Below, one piece after another: positions 1-6,573 of a stretch of DNA of 25,141 nt; the first letter of the stretch is position 1; each line of letters opens with the position of its first letter. The stretch covers positions 1 to 25,141 of the forward strand of contig DASVBJ010000142.1 of NCBI GenBank assembly GCA_036375895.1, read 5' to 3'. Made by a program: the position numbers and the translations under genes. The notes beneath the pieces were generated by a model. The model ran no database searches, was not told where the DNA came from, and saw only the letters and a program-made list of their open reading frames with translations. Origin of the DNA: DASVBJ01 sp036375895. Lineage in GTDB: Bacteria; Actinomycetota; Actinomycetes; JACCUZ01.

Positions 1-676
1 CGCAGAAGTAGAACTCCGAGTGGGCGCTCTGCCAGAGCAGGAAGCCGGACAGCCGCTGCTCGCCCGACGTGCGGATGACGAGGTCCGGGTCGGGCTGGCC
101 CTTGGTGTAGAGGTGCTCGGCGATGTGCTCGACGTCGAGCAGCTGGGCGAGGTCCTCGATCGACGTGCCCCGGGTCGCGTGCTCCTGCAGCAGCGACCGC
201 ACCGCGTCGGCGATCTCCTGCCGGCCGCCGTAGCCGATGGCGACGTTGACGTGCAGGCCCTGCACCGCGGCGGTACGCGCGGCGGCGTCCTTGAGCATGC
301 GGGCCGTGTCGTCCGGCAGCAGGTCCAGGGCGCCGACCGGGTGCACCCGCCACCGGCCGGTGGCGGCGATCTCGTCGACGAGCCCCTCGATGATCGCGAG
401 CAGCGGGGTGAGCTCGGAGGCCGGCCGGTTGAGGTTGTCGGTCGAGAGCAGCCACAGGGTGACGACCTCGACGCCGACCTCCTCGCACCAGCCGAGCAGC
501 TCCTCGACCTTGTCGGCGCCGGCCTTCCATCCCCGGGACTTCGGCGCCCCCGACGCCTTCGCCCAGCGGCGGTTGCCGTCGAGGATGACGCCGACGTGTC
601 GTGGCATCTGGGCCGGGTCCAGGGAGTCGGCGATGCGGCGGGCATACACGCCGTACAGCAGGTCTCGCACGCCCAT
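1..676 (-). CDS. cis-prenyltransferase (isoprenyl transferase), probably short-chain Z,E-FPP synthase type; C-terminus cut by window edge
   Basis: Condenses isopentenyl diphosphate onto an allylic diphosphate in cis. About 225 residues are visible and perhaps 30 C-terminal residues lie beyond the left edge. The catalytic Asp33 sits in LDGNRRWA, and the late substrate-binding motif RTSGEQRLSGFLLWQS is intact. Start ATG at 676 is preceded by AGGAGG about 11 bases upstream. A -10-like TATCGT lies at 712-717 (minus strand), without a convincing -35. Two positions differ from E. coli UppS: Trp50 replaces the conserved His of the GHxxG motif, and Leu76 (449-451) replaces the small Ala69 at the chain-length-controlling site. 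From memory, M. tuberculosis Rv1086, a Z,E-farnesyl diphosphate synthase, has Tyr and Leu at these positions and the same hemolysin III neighbour. I therefore infer a short product rather than undecaprenyl diphosphate. Family assignment is certain; product length is inference. Confidence 0.95.
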   Translation of the reverse strand, partial: MGVRDLLYGVYARRIADSLDPAQMPRHVGVILDGNRRWAKASGAPKSRGWKAGADKVEELLGWCEEVGVEVVTLWLLSTDNLNRPASELTPLLAIIEGLVDEIAATGRWRVHPVGALDLLPDDTARMLKDAAARTAAVQGLHVNVAIGYGGRQEIADAVRSLLQEHATRGTSIEDLAQLLDVEHIAEHLYTKGQPDPDLVIRTSGEQRLSGFLLWQSAHSEFYFC

Positions 677-837
677 CGGCCGCGGTCACCTCCTCGTCGT
701 CGGCCACGGGCACGATACTCCCGCGCGGCACCCGACCCGAGTGCGCGCACAGCACCTCCACAGACCTGACGCAGTCCCGCGCGGGGGTCGACAGCGGGTC
801 TGCACAAACGGGACAAGAGCCCCGACGACTACCCCTT

Positions 838-863
838 GGTAACCTACGATGGCGTAGGTTACC
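838..863. promoter_or_regulatory. Perfect 11-bp inverted repeat, probable repressor operator of the hemolysin III gene
   Basis: GGTAACCTACG (838-848), spacer ATGG, CGTAGGTTACC (853-863): both arms match completely. The repeat ends directly at the GTG start at 864 and covers the only -10-like hexamers (TACGAT 845-850, TAGGTT 855-860). Length, symmetry and spacing resemble TetR-family operators. No TetR gene is present in the window, so the regulator is unknown. Confidence 0.75.
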
Positions 864-1601
864 GTGGCCTCCATGGACGCGACCGGCCCACCGACTCCGC
901 ACCCGCAACGGCCGGACCGGCCGGACTGGCCGGAGCGGCCGGTGGAGGACCTCGTCCATGCCGTCAAGCCGCACCTGCGCGGCTGGCTGCACGCCGGCAC
1001 CTTCCCGCTGGCCGTCGTGGCCGGCATCGTGCTCGTGGTGCTCGCCGACGGGACCCGCGCCACCGTCGCGACAGCCGTCTACGCGACCAGCGCGGCCCTG
1101 CTGTTCGGGGTCAGCGCGCTCTACCACCGGTTCCACTGGTCACCCCGCACCGAGGCGGTCCTCAAGCGGCTCGACCACTCGAACATCTTCTTGATCATCG
1201 CTGGCACCTACACGCCGTTCAGCCTGTTGCTGCTCGACGACTCGCGCGGGCGGACGCTGCTCTGGCTGGTCTGGGCCGGGGCGGTCGCCGGCATCGCCTT
1301 CCGGGTGCTCTGGGTCGGCGCGCCCCGCTGGCTCTACACCCCCGTCTACATCGCCCTCGGCTGGGTGGCGGTGTTCTACCTGCCCGACATCCTGCGCACC
1401 GGGGGCGTGGCGGTCGTGACCCTGCTCGCCGTCGGCGGCGCCCTGTACAGCATCGGCGGGCTCGTCTACGCCGCGAAGCGCCCCAACCCCTCCCCGCGGT
1501 GGTTCGGCTTCCACGAGGTGTTCCACGCGCTCACCTTGGCGGCGTTCGCGGTGCAGTACATCGCCGTCTCGATCGCGGCCTACCAGTACTCCGGGGCCTG
1601 A
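864..1601 (+). CDS. Hemolysin III / PAQR family seven-TM membrane protein
   Basis: A 245-residue integral membrane protein of the HlyIII/YqfA branch of the PAQR superfamily. These proteins carry a metal site at the membrane face; their bacterial role is not settled, though membrane-fluidity homeostasis has been proposed. Diagnostic blocks are SALYHRFHW (84-92), LDHSNIFLIIAGTYTP (103-118) and FGFHEVFHA (from 214), which supply the conserved Ser, Asp and His residues. The N-terminal 40 residues are Pro-rich, polar and probably cytoplasmic. Two starts are possible: GTG 864, directly against the palindrome, or ATG 873; neither has a strong ribosome binding site, so the mRNA may be leaderless or nearly so. 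It is divergent from the prenyltransferase and ends 25 bases from the convergent hypothetical gene. Confidence 0.93.
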   Translation: MASMDATGPPTPHPQRPDRPDWPERPVEDLVHAVKPHLRGWLHAGTFPLAVVAGIVLVVLADGTRATVATAVYATSAALLFGVSALYHRFHWSPRTEAVLKRLDHSNIFLIIAGTYTPFSLLLLDDSRGRTLLWLVWAGAVAGIAFRVLWVGAPRWLYTPVYIALGWVAVFYLPDILRTGGVAVVTLLAVGGALYSIGGLVYAAKRPNPSPRWFGFHEVFHALTLAAFAVQYIAVSIAAYQYSGA

Positions 1602-1626
1602 CCCGCGTCCGCGCGCTGGGCGGTCG

Positions 1627-2157
1627 TCAGGTAGTCGCGTCGGGGCCGTTGGCGCGGACCCGCTCGACCTGCTCCATCGCCGTCCGCAGCTCCGCCAGCC
1701 AGTCCTGCGTGTGCCTGCCGACGAGCCGCACCGCCCAGGCCAGTGCGTCCGACCGCGACCGGGCGACGCCGGCCTCGACCAGGGTGTCGAGCACCTGCCG
1801 CTCGGGCTGGCGCAGCCGCGTCATGACGGGCACCGCCAGGTGGGTGAACAGCGCGGAGTCCTCGCCGCAGCGCACACCCCAGGCCACCTTGCGGCCGAAC
1901 CGGTGCTCCGCCTCGCGGGCGACGGCGATCCGCCGCTCCCGCGTGTCCTCGCGGAACGCCCTGATCCGGCCCTCCACCGCGGCCGCACGCTCGGCCGCGG
2001 ACGCGTCCTCGGCCACGCGCGGTGCGGTGATGCGGCCCACCACGGTGATCTCCTCGCGGTCGAGGGTCAGCTCGACCGGCTCCTCGAACCATTCCTCCGG
2101 CAGGCGGCCGGCGAACCAGCCGCGAACCTGCTCGGCAACCTCGTCTCGCGTGCTCAT
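1627..2157 (-). CDS. Conserved-looking hypothetical protein, 176 aa
   Basis: I do not recognise a named family. The protein is acidic and Arg-rich, soluble, with no signal peptide or membrane segment. The N-terminal half alternates charged helices with a short beta-like stretch (about residues 28-46). The C-terminal part (about 118-150), containing RQVLDTLVEAGVARSRSDAL, looks like a helix-turn-helix or ribbon-helix-helix element because the phrase 'ARSRSDALAWAV' resembles the 'SRSEAI' helix of RHH proteins; this is inference. ATG 2157 has no Shine-Dalgarno, but a good promoter places the transcript start at the ATG (see 2165-2191). It lies 59 bases after the GNAT stop on the same strand, so it probably has its own transcript. 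Confidence 0.85.
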   Translation of the reverse strand: MSTRDEVAEQVRGWFAGRLPEEWFEEPVELTLDREEITVVGRITAPRVAEDASAAERAAAVEGRIRAFREDTRERRIAVAREAEHRFGRKVAWGVRCGEDSALFTHLAVPVMTRLRQPERQVLDTLVEAGVARSRSDALAWAVRLVGRHTQDWLAELRTAMEQVERVRANGPDATT

Positions 2158-2164
2158 GCAACGA

Positions 2165-2191
2165 TGATTACACCGTTACAACACAGGTCAA
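2165..2191 (-). promoter_or_regulatory. Leaderless promoter of the 176-aa hypothetical gene
   Basis: On the minus strand TTGACC (2186-2191) and TAATCA (2165-2170) are separated by 15 bases, and the -10 ends 7 bases before the ATG, so transcription should begin at the start codon. The region also holds two GTAA-type half sites (TGTAACGGTGTAA), possibly a regulator site. Confidence 0.6.
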
Positions 2192-2216
2192 GGGCTGTTC
2201 GCCGTGGGCGGACCGG

Positions 2217-2669
2217 TCAGAGGTCGCGCTCGAGCACGACGTACCGCTGCCCCTGCTGGGGCACGTCGTGCGTCCCCGTCTCCTCGAAGCCGAGCCGCCG
2301 CAGCAGCCGCAGGCTGCGCTCGTTCCACTGCTGCACCACGGCCCGGGCCCGACGGGCGCCGGCCACCTCCCGGGCGTGTGCGAGCACCGCCTCCGCGAAC
2401 GGGGCGCCCTGCCCCTGGCCGGTCAGGTCCGGCCGCATGCCGACCCCGACGTCGAGCGTGCCCGGCTGCTCGGCGAGCCCCGGCACCCGCGCCTCCACGC
2501 CGAAGCAGGCGAACCCGGCGAGGTCGCCGCACTCGTCGACGACCGTCCAGTACCCCTCGGCCGGGTCGAGCGGGCCGGTCGAGTCGTAGACCGCCCACGG
2601 CCCGGGGTAGCGCCACAGCGCCACCGCCTCGCCGTCGTCCGCCGTCATCGGGCGCACCTGGTAGCTCAC
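2217..2669 (-). CDS. GNAT-family N-acetyltransferase
   Basis: A 150-residue single-domain acetyltransferase predicted to move acetyl from acetyl-CoA to an amine; substrate unknown. It has the GNAT order: N-terminal MTADDGEAVALWRY, a central strand (about 72-80) leading into the CoA loop LTGQGQGAPF (the Q/RxxGxG/A motif A), and the C-terminal WNERSLRLLRRLGFEETG helix-strand that closes the fold. Start GTG 2669 overlaps the stop of the upstream DUF255 gene in a GTGA, so translation is probably coupled. The longer open frame upstream is a shadow of the DUF255 gene. The Trp/Tyr-rich N-terminus (RYPGPWAVYDSTG) is unlike Rim-type enzymes. Confidence 0.9.
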   Translation of the reverse strand: MSYQVRPMTADDGEAVALWRYPGPWAVYDSTGPLDPAEGYWTVVDECGDLAGFACFGVEARVPGLAEQPGTLDVGVGMRPDLTGQGQGAPFAEAVLAHAREVAGARRARAVVQQWNERSLRLLRRLGFEETGTHDVPQQGQRYVVLERDL

Positions 2670-4684
2670 GCGCGGGCCCCCAGTGCGGCGGCGAGCGCAC
2701 CGGCGTCCGATGTCGGCGCGTCGCAGGTGAAGTGCCGGCACACGTACGCCGCGGGCCGCCCGCCGACCAGGGGACGCCCGGCGAGCAGCGGTACGCCGGG
2801 CCCGGCACCGGGGTCGCCGACCGCGACGGCCGCACCCGGCGCCGTGCCGGCGAGCGCCACCCGGTGCAGCGCGGCCGTGCCGGGGTCGTCGGGCGGGCCC
2901 ACCACGGCCACCTCCCGCGGCCCGTCGAGCAGCGCCTCGGCGACGGCGAGGCCCCACCCGCAGAACCGGGCGTGCTGCTCGGCCAGCGCGCCGTACAGAC
3001 CGAGTGCCGCCTCCGCGGACGCGCGATGAGCCGCGGAGCCGGTGTAGGCCGCGTAGGTGAGCAGCGCCCCCGCCACCGCGGACTGCCCGGCCGGCGTCGC
3101 GTGGTCGGTCGGGTCCTGGGGCCGGCGCACCAGGCGCTCGGCGTCGTCGGCGGTGTCGTGGAAGCCGCCCTGCCCGTCGGCGAAGCGGGCGAGCACCACG
3201 TCGAGCAGCACGCCGGCGTAGGTGAGCCACGGCTCCTCGCCGGTCACCGCGTACAGCGTCAGGAAGCCCTCGGCGACGTCGCCGTAGTCCTCGAGCACGC
3301 CGGCGGGCGGCCCGGCCACGCCGTCCCGTGACACCCGGCGCAGCCGGGTGCCGTCGAGGTGCACGGCGACGAGCAGGTCGGCCGCCGCGACGGCCGCCTC
3401 GACGAGGTCGGGCCGGTCGAGCAGCGCACCGGCCTCGGCGAGGCCGGCCACGGCCAGACCGTTCCACGCGGCGACCACCTTGTCGTCGCGGGCCGGTGGC
3501 ACGCGCCGGTCGCGGGCGGCGAGCAGGCGCGCGCGGACCCGGGCCAGCCGGTCGCGGTCGTCCGCCGCGACGTCGGCGCGCAGCTGGAGCACCGACTGGC
3601 CGTGCTCGAACGTCCCCCGCGGCGTGACCGTGAACACCTCCGCGGCCCAGGCGCCGTCGTTCTCGCCGAGCACCTCCTCGAGCTCGGCCGGCGTCCACAC
3701 GTAGAACCGACCCTCCACGCCCTCGCTGTCGGCGTCGAGCGCGGAGGCGAAGCCGCCCTCGGGCGTGCGCAGGTCGCGCAGCATCCAGTCGGCGGTGTCC
3801 AGGGCCACCCGGCGGGCCAGCTCCGAGCCGGTGGCGCGCCACCAGTGCGTGTAGACCCGCAGCAGCAGGGCGTTGTCGTAGAGCATCTTCTCGAAGTGCG
3901 GCACCACCCAGCCGGCGTCGACCGAGTAGCGCGCGAACCCTCCACCGAGCTGGTCGTACATGCCGCCGCGCGCCATCGCCTCGCAGGTGCCCTCGACCAT
4001 CGCGAGCGCTGCTGGGTCACCGGTGCGCGCGTGATGGCGCAGCAGCAGCTCGAGCACCATCGAGGGCGGGAACTTGGGGGCGCCGCCGAACCCTCCGTCG
4101 GCCGCGTCGTACTCGGCCTGCAGGCTGCCGACGGCCTCGTCGAGCCGGTCGGCCGTCGGGGCGGGCAGGCCGGCCGGCGGGGTCGAGGCGCGCTCGGCCA
4201 GAGCCGCCACGATGCGCTGCCCGGCAGCCTCCACCTCGGCCCGGCGCTCGGTCCACGCCTGGGTGACCGAGGCGAGCAGCTGACGGAACGACGGCATGCC
4301 GTGCCGCGGCGTCGGCGGGAAGTACGTGCCGCAGAAGAACGGCTCGCCGGCCGGGGTCGCGAACACCGTCATCGGCCAGCCGCCGTGGCCGGTCATGGCC
4401 TGGGTCGCCTCCATGTAGACCGCGTCGACGTCCGGGCGCTCCTCGCGGTCGACCTTCACGCAGACGAAGCCGGCGTTCATCTGTGCGGCCGTCTCGTCGT
4501 CCTCGAACGACTCGTGCGCCATCACGTGGCACCAGTGGCACGCCGAGTAGCCGACCGAGACCAGCAACGGGACGCCACGCCGCCGCGCCTCGCCGAAGGC
4601 CTCCTCGCCCCACTCGAACCAGTCGACGGGGTTGTCCTTGTGCTGCAGCAGGTACGGACTCGTCGAGCCCGCGAGTCGGTTCAC
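2666..4684 (-). CDS. DUF255 / YyaL (SPATA20-like) thioredoxin-domain protein
   Basis: A 672-residue cytoplasmic protein of the COG1331 family: an N-terminal thioredoxin-like domain (about 1-165) fused to an alpha/alpha-barrel resembling N-acylglucosamine 2-epimerases (about 190-560). The opening NRLAGSTSPYLLQHKDNPVDW and the redox-type motif C49-H-W-C52 are classic, as are GGWPMTVFATPAG and PHFEKMLYDNA. Biochemical role is not established for the family. GTG 4684 is chosen because AAGGGA lies 8 bases upstream and homologues start at this Asn-Arg-Leu; GTG 4687 is the alternative. It overlaps the GNAT gene by 4 bases and is divergent from the flavoprotein at 4808. The position between hemolysin III and mca matches Rv1084 of M. 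tuberculosis as I recall it. Confidence 0.95.
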   Translation of the reverse strand: MNRLAGSTSPYLLQHKDNPVDWFEWGEEAFGEARRRGVPLLVSVGYSACHWCHVMAHESFEDDETAAQMNAGFVCVKVDREERPDVDAVYMEATQAMTGHGGWPMTVFATPAGEPFFCGTYFPPTPRHGMPSFRQLLASVTQAWTERRAEVEAAGQRIVAALAERASTPPAGLPAPTADRLDEAVGSLQAEYDAADGGFGGAPKFPPSMVLELLLRHHARTGDPAALAMVEGTCEAMARGGMYDQLGGGFARYSVDAGWVVPHFEKMLYDNALLLRVYTHWWRATGSELARRVALDTADWMLRDLRTPEGGFASALDADSEGVEGRFYVWTPAELEEVLGENDGAWAAEVFTVTPRGTFEHGQSVLQLRADVAADDRDRLARVRARLLAARDRRVPPARDDKVVAAWNGLAVAGLAEAGALLDRPDLVEAAVAAADLLVAVHLDGTRLRRVSRDGVAGPPAGVLEDYGDVAEGFLTLYAVTGEEPWLTYAGVLLDVVLARFADGQGGFHDTADDAERLVRRPQDPTDHATPAGQSAVAGALLTYAAYTGSAAHRASAEAALGLYGALAEQHARFCGWGLAVAEALLDGPREVAVVGPPDDPGTAALHRVALAGTAPGAAVAVGDPGAGPGVPLLAGRPLVGGRPAAYVCRHFTCDAPTSDAGALAAALGARA

Positions 4685-4807
4685 CACGACTGTCCCTTCA
4701 CCGGTGACGAGCCTGTCACACCTGCGCCGGCCGGGCCGGTGACCATCGACCCTCGACGGCCGCGCGGGCCGGGCGTGGACTGGGAGGGACCTCTGGGAGG
4801 TGCTCTC

Positions 4808-6418
4808 ATGGCTGCAACGCGTGACGCCGACGTCGTCGTCATCGGGGCCGGCCCGGCCGGCCTGACGACCGCCGCCTACCTGGCCGCAGCCGGTCGGCGG
4901 GTCGTGGTCGTCGAGGCGCGGGACGTGCCCGGCGGGCACATGTCGTCCTTCACCCACGGCGGCTACGAGTTCGACGTGGGCCTGCACTACACGCCCGACC
5001 TTCCGGTACGTCGGGCGCTCGAGCCGCTCGGCGTGCCGCTCCGGCTGAAGGAGTACGACCCGGACCAGATGTTCCGACTGTTGCTCCCGGGCGCGGACGT
5101 GCCCGTGCCGCGCGGCGCGGACCGGTTCCGGGCCGAGCTCGCGCAGCGGTTCCCGGGCGAGCGCGACGCGGTGGACGCGTTCTTGTCGACGATGCGCGCC
5201 ATCGCGGCGCAGGTCGGCGCGATGCCGGAGCGACCCCGGCTGCGCGACCTGCCGGCGATGCCGTGGCAGCTGCGCGACGTCCTGCGCCGCTCCCGGTCGA
5301 CTCTCGGCGGCTACCTGGACGACCTGCACGCGTCGCCCCGGCTGAGCACCGTGCTCGGCTTTCTGCACGGGGTGTTCGCCGTCCCGCCCTCCCGGCTGTC
5401 GCTGGTCGCGTACGCGATCACGTTCAGCCGCTACCTCGAGGGCGCCGTCTACCCGGAGGGCGGCTCGGGGCCGATCAGCGAGGCGCTGGCCGACGCCGTC
5501 CGGCGCGGCGGCGGCGAGCTGCTGCTCGGCACCGAGGTGACGCGCGTCCAGGTCCAGATGGGCAGGGTGCGCGGGGTGCGGGTCGCTCCCGCCTCCTTCG
5601 ACACGGCGGCCGAGGGCGCGTACGACGTGTGGGCGCCGACCGTGGTGTCCGCCGCGGACCTCAAGCACACCGTCCTCGACCTGCTGCCGCCGGACGTCGT
5701 GCCCGGCCGCACGGCACGGCGGGTGCGGGCCTTCGAGATGGCGCTGCCGCTGGCGGTCACCTATCTCGTTCTCGACCGCGACCTGCGCGCCGAGGGCTTC
5801 CCCGCCACGGTCCCGCTGGTCGACGAGTCGGCGGACGTCGAGTCGGCGTACGCCGCCGTGCGGGCCGGTGGGCTGCCGCAGCGGGGGTTCATGGGGCTCT
5901 CGCTGGCCAGCCTCATCGACCCGGAGAACTCCCGGCTGTGCCGACCCGGCCAGACCAACCTGCAGCTCATCACGGTGGTCCCGGCGGGGCACCGCTTCTG
6001 GGGGGTGGCGCCCGGCTCGGGACCTACCCCGCGCTACCTCGCCCGCAAGCGCGAGGTCCGCGACCGGCTGGTCGCGGCGGCGGAGCGCTTCGTGCCGGGC
6101 CTCGGCTCATCGATCGTCTTCGAGGAGACCGCCACGCCGGTCACCGAGGAACGGTTCATGCGGGTCAGCGGGGGCACGTCGTACGGCATCGCGTTCACCC
6201 CGGAGCAGGTGTTCAGCCGGCCCGGGCCGACGACGCCCGTCGGTGGGCTGTTCCTGGCCGGCGCGAGCACCCGGTCCGGCCACGGGCTCGCCGGCACCCT
6301 CACCGGCGGTGTCGCCGCCGCTGCGGCGGTCCTGCGCGTCCCCACGCGCGAGCTGCTGGCCCGCACGGCCGAGCGCGCAGCCGCGGCCTCGACCGACGCG
6401 GTCCGCGCCGCGCGGTGA
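4808..6418 (+). CDS. Phytoene dehydrogenase-like FAD-dependent oxidoreductase (CrtI/RetSat family)
   Basis: A 536-residue flavoprotein. The N-terminal dinucleotide fold VVVIGAGPAGLTTAAYLAA (about 9-27) ends in an acidic strand end VVVVEA, followed by the VPGGHMSSF loop typical of phytoene desaturases and retinol saturases. The C-terminal FAD motif is GGLFLAGASTRSGHGL... (about 487-502). Such enzymes desaturate, saturate or isomerise polyenes, but the specific substrate cannot be read; no carotenoid synthase (CrtB/CrtE) is nearby, so carotenoid biosynthesis is not supported. ATG 4808 has GGGAGG 7 bases upstream. The long in-frame extension upstream of it is antisense to the DUF255 gene and is rejected. 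The gene is followed by a strong hairpin (6421-6462). Confidence 0.92.
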   Translation: MAATRDADVVVIGAGPAGLTTAAYLAAAGRRVVVVEARDVPGGHMSSFTHGGYEFDVGLHYTPDLPVRRALEPLGVPLRLKEYDPDQMFRLLLPGADVPVPRGADRFRAELAQRFPGERDAVDAFLSTMRAIAAQVGAMPERPRLRDLPAMPWQLRDVLRRSRSTLGGYLDDLHASPRLSTVLGFLHGVFAVPPSRLSLVAYAITFSRYLEGAVYPEGGSGPISEALADAVRRGGGELLLGTEVTRVQVQMGRVRGVRVAPASFDTAAEGAYDVWAPTVVSAADLKHTVLDLLPPDVVPGRTARRVRAFEMALPLAVTYLVLDRDLRAEGFPATVPLVDESADVESAYAAVRAGGLPQRGFMGLSLASLIDPENSRLCRPGQTNLQLITVVPAGHRFWGVAPGSGPTPRYLARKREVRDRLVAAAERFVPGLGSSIVFEETATPVTEERFMRVSGGTSYGIAFTPEQVFSRPGPTTPVGGLFLAGASTRSGHGLAGTLTGGVAAAAAVLRVPTRELLARTAERAAAASTDAVRAAR

Positions 6419-6420
6419 CC

Positions 6421-6462
6421 GGCACCCCCTGACCGGGCGGCCGGCACTCGGTCAGGGGTGCC
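6421..6462 (+). terminator. Intrinsic-type hairpin after the flavoprotein gene
   Basis: GGCACCCCCTGACCG (6421-6435) pairs with CGGTCAGGGGTGCC (6449-6462), a 14-bp stem with one bulged C and a 13-base loop, starting 2 bases after the stop codon. There is no T-tract, as is common in actinobacteria. Confidence 0.7.
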
Positions 6463-6573
6463 GACCGCACGGTCAACAAGTCGTCAAGCCGCCAGACGGG
6501 TGATCAAGGCCTGCCACCGGACGCCGATACGCAACAGGTGCACGGGGGATGCGTGACGTCTGGGGGTGGGTGG

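Noticed and set aside
2165..2191. Zur/Fur-type operator in the GTAA-rich promoter
   Set aside because: The half sites are direct rather than inverted repeats and too GC-rich in the centre to assign to a known regulator.
3359..4807. In-frame N-terminal extension of the flavoprotein
   Set aside because: Antisense to the DUF255 gene; the Rossmann fold begins properly after ATG 4808, which has a good Shine-Dalgarno.
4688..5992. Long minus-strand open frame continuing upstream of the DUF255 gene
   Set aside because: It runs antisense through the flavoprotein gene, is low complexity (His/Arg/Gln/Val-rich), and the family start with a ribosome binding site lies at 4684.
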